A stretch of 64,000 nucleotides of DNA from Candidatus Woesearchaeota archaeon. Its GTDB lineage: Archaea > Nanobdellota > Nanobdellia > Woesearchaeales > ARS49. Both the position numbers and the translations under genes were made by a program. Of this stretch, positions 37,837 to 45,821 are shown in pieces (the first letter of the stretch is position 1; each line of letters opens with the position of its first letter). The notes beneath the pieces are model-generated. The model was not told the DNA's origin. It searched no databases and saw only the letters and a list, made by a program, of their open reading frames with translations. Location: NCBI GenBank assembly GCA_003599055.1, contig QZIM01000018.1, positions 1 to 64,000 on the forward strand. The letters are read 5' to 3'.

Positions 37837-38232
37837 ATGGGAAACATCACCAAAGTGGCAGTCCTGCCGATAACCGACAAAAAGCTCCTTATGTGCCGAA
37901 AGCGCGGCATTGAAGCGCTGATTAACCTTGGCGGGCGCGTTGAAGAAGGAGAAACCGATACCGCTTGCGCCGAGCGCGAAGTCCTTGAAGAAGCACAGTG
38001 CGGAGTGGAAAACCTGCACCATTATACCACCGTCACCGCGCCACGCATCGATGACCCTCACTCACAAATTGAACTGCGCTGCTATTTTGGCGACCTTACG
38101 GGAGAACCCACCGTGCGCGAAAGCGACAGCATTATCGGCTTTACCCACATTGACCGAACCTATGACTCAACCAAACTCCCGCCCGCAATGCAAAAAGTGT
38201 TTGCCAAACTCATCTCTGACGGATACCTTTAG
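37837..38232 (+). CDS. Nudix hydrolase (paralogue)
   Basis: GGRVEEGETDTACAEREVLEEAQC, near-complete Nudix box; similar length and layout to the previous gene. Confidence 0.85.
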   Translation: MGNITKVAVLPITDKKLLMCRKRGIEALINLGGRVEEGETDTACAEREVLEEAQCGVENLHHYTTVTAPRIDDPHSQIELRCYFGDLTGEPTVRESDSIIGFTHIDRTYDSTKLPPAMQKVFAKLISDGYL

Positions 38233-38256
38233 GCAGAAAACCATTTAAACAGGCGA

Positions 38257-38841
38257 GTGATAATCTGCCGCATGGTCAATATGCTCAAAGTTCTCGTTGC
38301 CGTTGCCGTACTGCTCATCATTATCGGCCTTGGACTCCTTGGCAAAAACCTCAAACGCGCCTGGCTCTTCAGAAGCGCAAAAACAAACAGTTCCGAAAGC
38401 CTCGTTCTTGAAGCAGTCAGCGCGGGAATCGTCACCTTTTTTGCCGTGACCCATTACACCCGCAATGACCCTGCAGTAAACCCGCTTATGTGGATTGGCC
38501 TTTTCGTCTTTTTTGCCGGCGGAATCGTCCAACTCATCGCGCGCAAACACCTCTACGACGATTACAGCTTTGAAAAACGGCTCCACAGCGGGTTTGAAGC
38601 CGCACAAACCGGCATTTATTCAAAACTCCGGCATCCGAGCCAAACAGCACTCCTCCTCTTCCTCCTCGGGCTTTGCCTTGTCACCGACTCCCTTTGGGGA
38701 CTTGGCGTCTTTGTTGTCCTCTTCATCCCATCCGTCCTCTACCGCATAAGCCAAGAAGAACAAAAACTCCTCGACCAATTCGGCGAACGGTACGAAGCAT
38801 ACCGCTCAGACAGCAAAAGAATCATTCCCGGAATCTATTGA
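38257..38841 (+). CDS. ICMT/PEMT-like membrane methyltransferase
   Basis: TGIYSKLRHPSQTALLLFLLGLCL...YRISQEEQKLLDQFGERYEAYRSDSKRIIPGIY. Confidence 0.75.
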   Translation: MIICRMVNMLKVLVAVAVLLIIIGLGLLGKNLKRAWLFRSAKTNSSESLVLEAVSAGIVTFFAVTHYTRNDPAVNPLMWIGLFVFFAGGIVQLIARKHLYDDYSFEKRLHSGFEAAQTGIYSKLRHPSQTALLLFLLGLCLVTDSLWGLGVFVVLFIPSVLYRISQEEQKLLDQFGERYEAYRSDSKRIIPGIY

Positions 38842-38878
38842 CCGCAAGCTATATAAGCGCGGTTTTCGGAGTGAAATT

Positions 38879-39811
38879 ATGCCAAAACAAGAACCCAAAA
38901 AAAGCAAGCTCACCACCGTATCCGAACTTTTCATCCTCTTTGGCAACATCCTTAAATTTACCGTCATTGCATTCTTCACCCTCTTTATCCTTAGCGCGCT
39001 TGGCAGCGCCCTTGGAGAAGGATTAAAACAAGGAAACGTCGCAGTCATCCCAATCAAAGGATTAATTGCAAACGGCGATATCGCATTCCAAAGCGTCGCT
39101 GACGCAGACGACATCGTTGACCTCATTGAAGAAGCGCAGGAAAGTGCAGACATCAAGGCAATTCTCCTTGACATCGACAGCCCGGGAGGAACCCCCGTTG
39201 CAACCGACCAAATCGCCCACGCAGTCAAGAAAGCAAACAAGACCACCATTGCCGTCATCGGCGAAGCAGGAGCGAGCGGCGCATACTGGATAGCCAGCGC
39301 CGCAGACAAAATCTACGCCAACCGAATGAGCATCACCGGCTCAATTGGCGTTCAGGCAAGCAGACTTGAATTCGGCGGACTGCTTGCAGACTATAACGTT
39401 ACTTACCGCCGCCTCGTCGCAGGCAAATACAAAGACATCGGAACCAACCTTCGCGAAATGACCCGCGAAGAACAGGACATCTACCAAAAAGTCCTTGACG
39501 ACCTCCACACAGAATTTATCAGCGCAGTTGCGGAAAACCGCGGGCTGGATGCCGCGCACGTGCGCAACCTGAGCACCGGACTTGTCTTTTTAGGCAGCGA
39601 AGCCAAAAAATTGGGCCTTGTTGACGAACTCGGCGGCAAAGATGAAGCACTTGACTATCTCTCAGAGATGCTTAATATCACTGCAGAACCCGTCAGTTAT
39701 GAAAAGCCAAAAACATTCTTTGAAGAACTCGCCGGCGTCACCAGCAATGCGTTTTACAATATGGGACGCGGGATGACTGCGCAAAACGCGCCTGTTGTTT
39801 CATTCACGTAA
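38879..39811 (+). CDS. sppA: Signal peptide peptidase SppA (S49)
   Basis: AILLDIDSPGGTPVATDQIAHAVKKA, GASGAYWIASAADKIYANRMSITGSIGV. Confidence 0.92.
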   Translation: MPKQEPKKSKLTTVSELFILFGNILKFTVIAFFTLFILSALGSALGEGLKQGNVAVIPIKGLIANGDIAFQSVADADDIVDLIEEAQESADIKAILLDIDSPGGTPVATDQIAHAVKKANKTTIAVIGEAGASGAYWIASAADKIYANRMSITGSIGVQASRLEFGGLLADYNVTYRRLVAGKYKDIGTNLREMTREEQDIYQKVLDDLHTEFISAVAENRGLDAAHVRNLSTGLVFLGSEAKKLGLVDELGGKDEALDYLSEMLNITAEPVSYEKPKTFFEELAGVTSNAFYNMGRGMTAQNAPVVSFT

Positions 39812-40237
39812 AGTCGCGCGTGAGCCCACACGAATTCCCGAACGCGCAGAAGCGCCGGCGTTCACTTCCAACACATACCGTGCAGGAACTGATACATATG
39901 TTGGGCACGGGTCTTCCGTGCAGGGCGGAACGTTTTCCTTTACCTCAACTACTGTAAAGTTTTCATCCAGATAAATCATATCCAGCGGAATGAGCGTGTT
40001 CTTCATCCAAAAGCCGCGCGGAGCAGTATCGTCAAAAATGAAAAGCATCCCTGCATCGTCTGCAAGCGACTCCCGAAACATTAAGCCCTGCTGTTTTTCA
40101 ACAGCAGTCCTTGCAACCTCCAGCGTAAAAGACGCGTTTTCAAAAGAAATAGCCGGCACCTGTCCAACTGATTGCGGTTGGGTGCAGGCCAAAAAGAACA
40201 AGAGAAAAACTACTTTAAGCCCATCTGACTTTTCCAA
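39800..40237 (-). CDS. DUF192 protein, predicted lipoprotein
   Basis: VVFLLFFLACTQPQ lipobox-like; QGLMFRESLADDAGMLFIFDDTAPRGFWMKNTLIPLDMIYLDE. Confidence 0.85.
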   Translation of the reverse strand: MEKSDGLKVVFLLFFLACTQPQSVGQVPAISFENASFTLEVARTAVEKQQGLMFRESLADDAGMLFIFDDTAPRGFWMKNTLIPLDMIYLDENFTVVEVKENVPPCTEDPCPTYVSVPARYVLEVNAGASARSGIRVGSRATLRE

Positions 40238-40929
40238 ATCGGCACCTCATACGCCATCGGCTCTTTTTCCAATTTGACAATCCCTGCCTCAATGAGGTCA
40301 TCCACATTCACCATATTCACCCGCTCATCAGCAATACGCGGACAGGCAGTATTCACCCAAAAATCAATGAACGGAAAATTTTCAAACTGGCGCATATCAA
40401 GCTCATCGCACGCGAAAATGAAATACTCCTTGTCCGCCCTCTTTGCGAGCTCCAATGCCCGCACCAAATTCTTCTGGCCAATCTTCGTGCTTACAATAAT
40501 TCCGACAGACTTCGCGTGCAGGAATTTTGCGAGCTCGGCCATCTTGCGGCCCCCGTACACTATCGCCGCCTTGTCACTGAGTTGCCCGAGTTCCTGCGCA
40601 GCAGGATTCCAAAGCCACACTTCCTGATTCGTCTTCAGCGCGACATTAATCGGATGGAACTCACCACTTCCAACAAAAAGCCAGCGGTCAACCTTGTCCT
40701 TGAGCTTCTCGGCCGCAATCGCGTTACAGCCAAGCACCTGTCCTCCAGAAACCGCTCCCTTAAGCTGCGCAAGCACATCCCCAATCTTGTGCTCGTGCTG
40801 AATGGTCGTCACAACACCCCAACGGCATTTCGGCAGGAGCGCAAGCTTATCACTTGGCAATCTGATATCACGATTGCTCCTTGCGTGCACGTGCATTATC
40901 TTCATCATCACCGCAAAAATCCCCGGCAC
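40210..40929 (-). CDS. Dph2-like diphthamide biosynthesis enzyme (short)
   Basis: TTIQHEH...GQVLGCNA, FVGSGEFHPINVAL, ASNTACPRIADE-type third Cys (VNTACPRIADE). Confidence 0.78.
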   Translation of the reverse strand: MPGIFAVMMKIMHVHARSNRDIRLPSDKLALLPKCRWGVVTTIQHEHKIGDVLAQLKGAVSGGQVLGCNAIAAEKLKDKVDRWLFVGSGEFHPINVALKTNQEVWLWNPAAQELGQLSDKAAIVYGGRKMAELAKFLHAKSVGIIVSTKIGQKNLVRALELAKRADKEYFIFACDELDMRQFENFPFIDFWVNTACPRIADERVNMVNVDDLIEAGIVKLEKEPMAYEVPIWKSQMGLK

Positions 40930-40996
40930 GGTTTAAAAAGGTATTGCCTGCCCTCAAGAGAAACCATTAAATAACGCGCACGACTCAAAAACAAGG

Positions 40997-41233
40997 ATGG
41001 ATACCGTCCAACTCGCCATGCTTATCGGGATAATCGTTTTGGCACTTGTCGCGCTCAAAATCATTGCAGGAACCGTCCGCATCTTCGTCAGTTTAGGGCT
41101 CATCTTCCTCGCAATAGGAATTATGCTGTCCATTTATACCGGACAAGACCTCTTCGGCGTCGGGCCCGCAGTCGGCTATGTCGTCCACACCGTTAACGAA
41201 ACCGTCCGGACCGTGCCCCTTCCCTTACCTTAG
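40997..41233 (+). CDS. Small membrane protein (78 aa)
   Basis: Two TM-like segments. Confidence 0.5.
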   Translation: MDTVQLAMLIGIIVLALVALKIIAGTVRIFVSLGLIFLAIGIMLSIYTGQDLFGVGPAVGYVVHTVNETVRTVPLPLP

Positions 41234-41960
41234 CCCACAATTGCGGAATTACCTTTTTTGCAAGCGGCTGCAAGTTGATGATGTCCTCCTCATTATACCA
41301 AACCAGCTTCTCCAAATAGTCACGCTCACCCGTACTCTTCCACATCTGCCACAAATACACCGCATCCTCTCCCGTAAAACCTTCCACCTCCCTGCGCCGC
41401 CGCAAACCGATTTCCCTTTCAATCGCCTTAAGACCGCCTACAAGCCCCACTTTTTGGCAGACGAACCGCAAGTCAATATGCGGGACCTCACTCTTAAAGC
41501 CAAAATAACGCTCAAGAACCGGCAGGTCAAATGATGCACCATTAAATGTTATCAGCATTTTGTACCTCGACAATTCACGAAGAAATACTGTGCGGTCCAA
41601 ATTAAAGCCGCGCACGAACGTCTTCGTATCCTTGCCGTCATAGAGCCCGACCACCGTGACACCCCCGTAATAGCCGTCCGTTTCAATATCAAGAAAAACC
41701 GCATCATCCCTGAACAAGTCATACAACCTCCAGTGGTCCTGCCTGCGCAAAACGGAATGAAAAAAAGCGCCGTCCTCTTCCCTTGCACGCGCCTTTGCCA
41801 CTTTAAGCCGTTCATCAAAGAGCGCCTTGCGCACACCACTGAGCCCCTTGATACGCGATGCACCAAGAAAGTCATCCCACGAATGCACGCCTCCTGACCA
41901 GATACACTGCTCTTTGCGCTCGCGAACACCCGGCAAAATCACAAAAGACTGGTCCAGCAT
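41193..41960 (-). CDS. RNase H-like exonuclease-fold protein
   Basis: AVFLDIETDGYYGGVTVVGLY, ITFNGASFDLPVLERYF, WYNEEDIINLQPLA. Confidence 0.82.
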   Translation of the reverse strand: MLDQSFVILPGVRERKEQCIWSGGVHSWDDFLGASRIKGLSGVRKALFDERLKVAKARAREEDGAFFHSVLRRQDHWRLYDLFRDDAVFLDIETDGYYGGVTVVGLYDGKDTKTFVRGFNLDRTVFLRELSRYKMLITFNGASFDLPVLERYFGFKSEVPHIDLRFVCQKVGLVGGLKAIEREIGLRRRREVEGFTGEDAVYLWQMWKSTGERDYLEKLVWYNEEDIINLQPLAKKVIPQLWAKVREGARSGRFR

Positions 41961-42025
41961 TACCGACGACAACAATGCAGAAGATTTATAAACCATCTGA
42001 CCGCCCCTGTCCAGTGGAGAAGAAT

Positions 42026-42853
42026 ATGCCCGCACCACTCTTACACATCGACAGCTGCAAACGGCTCTTTGAACAGTTCAAGCTCCGCAAGGCAACCCTT
42101 CATTTCGCCCTTGTCGCCGTCGGCTCTGTCCTCACCGACCTTGAAGAAATGGGCGTTGTCAAAGGACTTCACTGGAAAGCAGAATCATTCCTTGCCTATC
42201 TTCTCAAAACAGACCCCAAATACGCTCCCCTTGCCATCGGCATGATTATGCACGAAGAAATGGACCGCACACTCGACACCCACTACGTTGAGCCCAACAT
42301 TCCCCGCGCGGAAAAAATCCTCAAAAAATTCAACAGCCAAATGTTTGCAAACGAAGGCCACTACTTCCTTGACCACGCGATGACCTGTGCATTTGTCTCA
42401 GATAACCCCTGCGTTGTGCGCATTGCGGAACGCGCCAAAAAAAGGCTCAAAGACAAGCACCTGCACAAAATCGCATACCACCTCAGCACCTTCTTTGGCG
42501 GAGACGAACAGGGCATCCTCTCTGCCCTTCACCACTTCAAGCACTTTGATATGGCAACCTACCTGTCCGATGAAAAAACCGCAGACATGTACGGAAAATT
42601 CAGCCTGCTTCGCGACGGATTCAGCCCGGACAAACGCAGCACCCTTGACAAAATCAAGCTTGCCCTGCGCTACCTCCAATTTATCCTCAGCAACAAAAAA
42701 TACCTCATCCTTGAAGCAACCCAGCACGCAAAAAAAGAATTCCGCAACCACAACCACGCATACAACCTTGCCTGCACCGCGATGAGCAAGCGATTTGCCA
42801 AACTGCACGCCAAACACCACCTCTCCTTCAAGAAATTCTCGAAAGCCTTATAA
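42026..42853 (+). CDS. Hypothetical His-rich protein (275 aa)
   Basis: Intact ORF; repeated His/Asp (MIMHEEMDRT, YFLDHAMT, HHFKHFD). Confidence 0.6.
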   Translation: MPAPLLHIDSCKRLFEQFKLRKATLHFALVAVGSVLTDLEEMGVVKGLHWKAESFLAYLLKTDPKYAPLAIGMIMHEEMDRTLDTHYVEPNIPRAEKILKKFNSQMFANEGHYFLDHAMTCAFVSDNPCVVRIAERAKKRLKDKHLHKIAYHLSTFFGGDEQGILSALHHFKHFDMATYLSDEKTADMYGKFSLLRDGFSPDKRSTLDKIKLALRYLQFILSNKKYLILEATQHAKKEFRNHNHAYNLACTAMSKRFAKLHAKHHLSFKKFSKAL

Positions 42854-42880
42854 ACCCACTTCGGGTTTTTCCGAAAACAG

Positions 42881-43222
42881 ATGAGCAAGAAAGAAGAAGC
42901 GGCAGCGCAACAACAGCAGCAGGAAGAAGAAATCCGAAGAACACCCATCCCGCGAGGACGGCAAGTCTTGGGCATCTGCGAACAGCGCGTTGGCGGCTCC
43001 CGTATGAAAGTACGCTGCATGGACGGAAAGACCCGCATCTGCAGAATCCCCGGACGCCTGAAACGGCGCCTGTGGGTCCGCGAAAACGACATCCTCCTCA
43101 TTGAACCCTGGGAACTCGGCGGCGATGAAAAGGGCGATGTCATCTTCAAATACCGCCCCCTCCAAGTTGATGTCCTGCGCAGAAAAGGACTCCTTAAGGA
43201 AATGACCAAAGAAGAATTCTAA
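42881..43222 (+). CDS. Translation initiation factor aIF1A
   Basis: QVLGICEQRVGGSRMKVRCMDGKTRICRIPGRLKRRLWVRENDILLIEPWE. Confidence 0.94.
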   Translation: MSKKEEAAAQQQQQEEEIRRTPIPRGRQVLGICEQRVGGSRMKVRCMDGKTRICRIPGRLKRRLWVRENDILLIEPWELGGDEKGDVIFKYRPLQVDVLRRKGLLKEMTKEEF

Positions 43223-43223
43223 G

Positions 43224-43481
43224 ATGGAAAACAGCATCTATGACCGAATCGGACCACTCGGCACCCTTGATGTTCTGCTCACCGCAACACCCTGGTATGC
43301 GCTTCCCGCAATGCCCCTTACCTTTATCACCTACCGGCAGCTTTTGCGAACCTCAAACAACATCGGCGAACTTGAAGAATCACACGTCCACCTGCGCTCG
43401 GCAAGCGCCTGGTACTGCTACGCCCGCCCGCTGCACCGCATCGCCCAAAGAAAACTTCGCGAATCCTACGGTGTTCGCTGA
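43224..43481 (+). CDS. Hypothetical protein (85 aa)
   Basis: Immediately downstream of aIF1A. Confidence 0.4.
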   Translation: MENSIYDRIGPLGTLDVLLTATPWYALPAMPLTFITYRQLLRTSNNIGELEESHVHLRSASAWYCYARPLHRIAQRKLRESYGVR

Positions 43482-43693
43482 GAAAAATTAAGCCCGCAAC
43501 GCGAATCCTCAACCCACCCGCTGTACGCCGCGCAACTCCCCTTGCACTGCCGATATTTGTAGCCAATCCCGTTCTCATCAAAACCACAATCAGGAAGCAA
43601 AAAACACTGGCACGACTCCGAGAACTTGGCCTCCGCGCCAACCAAGAAAAACAGCAGCAAAGACACTGCCGCGGTTAACTTGAACAAGTCCAT
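43466..43693 (-). CDS. Small Cys-rich secreted protein
   Basis: Signal peptide MDLFKLTAAVSLLLFFLVGAEA; CQCFLLPDCGF...CKGSCAAYSG. Confidence 0.5.
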   Translation of the reverse strand: MDLFKLTAAVSLLLFFLVGAEAKFSESCQCFLLPDCGFDENGIGYKYRQCKGSCAAYSGWVEDSRCGLNFSQRTP

Positions 43694-43812
43694 TGCGCGA
43701 TGAAGCATACCCGAACGATACCTTACGCCCTATAAAAAAGTGCAGTGCAACTCGCACGTTATGACACAAGTGCGTCATCACATTTACAAATAATGCCCCG
43801 CAAGAATACCGT

Positions 43813-44292
43813 ATGAGAAAAACCCTTTGCGCACTCATCCTTGCAAGCGGATGCGCAGGACCCTGTGTCCAAGACTGCGCGGAGCGAACGGTCCGGTTTG
43901 AAGATGCAATCAGCAGATGCGAGCGCGCACTCGAAACACAAAATCCCCTTGAGAGAGACTCATTTGGCATCTCATTCTCCCTTGCCGCGCGCGAGCTTCT
44001 TGGAACACCCCATATCACCTCGCGCATACAAGACATCTACCGACTTGACCCCGGGCACTTCCGCGCACAGCGCGAAACACTCCTTGACCTTTACGAAGAT
44101 GCAATAACCCGCGACCCACGGCTTGCCCGCCAGGAACTCAGCCTCATTGAAAAAGAATCGTACACGGAAAGGCAGTTCACTCCCGAACAAGTCGCTGAAA
44201 CGGTACGAGACGCACACGCCCCCCGCACGTACAACCCCGTCCTCAAATGGCTCAAAGGCACATTCGGCTGGCTTGTGCGCAGCCCCTATTAG
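43813..44292 (+). CDS. Predicted lipoprotein
   Basis: MRKTLCALILASGCAGPC lipobox. Confidence 0.6.
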   Translation: MRKTLCALILASGCAGPCVQDCAERTVRFEDAISRCERALETQNPLERDSFGISFSLAARELLGTPHITSRIQDIYRLDPGHFRAQRETLLDLYEDAITRDPRLARQELSLIEKESYTERQFTPEQVAETVRDAHAPRTYNPVLKWLKGTFGWLVRSPY

Positions 44293-45200
44293 TGCTTTGC
44301 GCCCGTCACGAACTTGTACGCCTCAAGCGCGGCAACCGCGCCGTGCCCCGCACTGATAACGGTCTGCTTATACGGAACACTCGTCAAATCACCGCACGCA
44401 TACAGCCCGGGCGTTTTCGTCCTCAGCAGCACATCAACCACGATTTCACCCGCCTGATTCGTCTCCACAAGACCCGCCACCATCCCCGTGTGCGTCTCCC
44501 AGCCAATCTCCGAGAAAATGCCCTGCACGGGAAGCTCCCTTCGTTCTTTTGAAACCGCATCCTCAACAACCAACGACTTCACAAATTTATCCCCCTTAAT
44601 CTCCGCAGGGGACGCATTCAGGATAATCTCAATTTTCGGCTCTGCCCGCGCCTTCTCCACCGTCACCTCATCCGCGCGGAACCGGTCCCTCCGATGGACA
44701 AGATACACCTTTCGCGCGATTCGCGCAAGCTCAAGCGCACCCTCAACCGCACTGTTGCCCCCGCCAATCACGACCGTGTCCTTATTCGGAAACAGCGGAG
44801 CATCGCACGTCGTGCACGTGCTCAAACCGCGGCCGAAGAACTGGTCCTCACCCGGAATGTTCAGCTTTCGGCGCTCACGACCATAACACAAAATAACCGC
44901 CCTTGACTCCATCTTTTCGCCGGAATCAAGCTCAAGCGTAAAATGGCCCGCGTGCGTTACCTTTGTAACTCTTGCTTCCTTTACCTGCACGCCCCACTTT
45001 TTTGCCTGCGCCCAAAACTTCTTCATCAACTCAGGACCCGGACCCTCATAGCCCGGATAGTTTTGGATGTCATTTGTCGAGTTCGTCTCACCGCCGATAT
45101 TCGGACCGGTAACAAGAACCGCATTGAGCTTTTTTCTCCCCGCATAAATTGCCGCAGTCAACCCCGCAGCACCCGCGCCGATGATGATGACGTCTTCCAT
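44289..45200 (-). CDS. trxB: Thioredoxin reductase
   Basis: IIGAGAAGLTAAIYAGR, CTTCDAPLF active site, VVIGGGNSAVEGALELA, LYACGDLTS. Confidence 0.93.
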   Translation of the reverse strand: MEDVIIIGAGAAGLTAAIYAGRKKLNAVLVTGPNIGGETNSTNDIQNYPGYEGPGPELMKKFWAQAKKWGVQVKEARVTKVTHAGHFTLELDSGEKMESRAVILCYGRERRKLNIPGEDQFFGRGLSTCTTCDAPLFPNKDTVVIGGGNSAVEGALELARIARKVYLVHRRDRFRADEVTVEKARAEPKIEIILNASPAEIKGDKFVKSLVVEDAVSKERRELPVQGIFSEIGWETHTGMVAGLVETNQAGEIVVDVLLRTKTPGLYACGDLTSVPYKQTVISAGHGAVAALEAYKFVTGAKH

Positions 45201-45329
45201 AAAAAAACACCTCGCCCAGAACGATAAAACGCAGCCGCCCTGCCAACATTAAAAACCTTTCCTTTACCGACGCCGAAGACCAAAACCCTGAAATGTCACT
45301 CCTCCTGAATAGAAAAACTTATTAAGCGC

Positions 45330-45776
45330 GTGATGGGCTCTGCCCTTATGCAGGAAAAAACAAAAGCACTCCTCACCGTTACCTTCATCGGGCTCGCCCT
45401 TCTCGTCTCCCTTTTGTTCCAAGTCCAACTCACCGGACCCGCCGGCCTTCACTTCTTTGCCCTGTGCGCGGCAACCCTCCTCTTTAGCATCATCCTCCTT
45501 GGCCTTTGGATAGAAGAGACGTGGGCATACCAGCTTAGCTCACTCTTCTTTGCCGGCGCACTCGCCGACATTATCTGGATGTTCACCCGAACGAACAACA
45601 CCGCCCTGAGCGCCGCAGGACTTCTCCTCTCGGCCACCGGCATGATTATTGCCACGACCCGCCACAAAAGCGACGACTACTACGCACTTGAAACATACGA
45701 CCTTAAAGAAAACATCCGCGACCTCAAGAAGGAACTTGAAAGCATCAGGCGCGCAAACAAAAAAGGAAAACGATAA
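45330..45776 (+). CDS. Hypothetical 4-TM membrane protein
   Basis: Four hydrophobic segments then charged coiled-coil tail. Confidence 0.55.
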   Translation: MMGSALMQEKTKALLTVTFIGLALLVSLLFQVQLTGPAGLHFFALCAATLLFSIILLGLWIEETWAYQLSSLFFAGALADIIWMFTRTNNTALSAAGLLLSATGMIIATTRHKSDDYYALETYDLKENIRDLKKELESIRRANKKGKR

Positions 45777-45821
45777 TTCTCCTTGCCTTCTTTTTCACTC
45801 TTTGACATCCCTGCAATTGCG

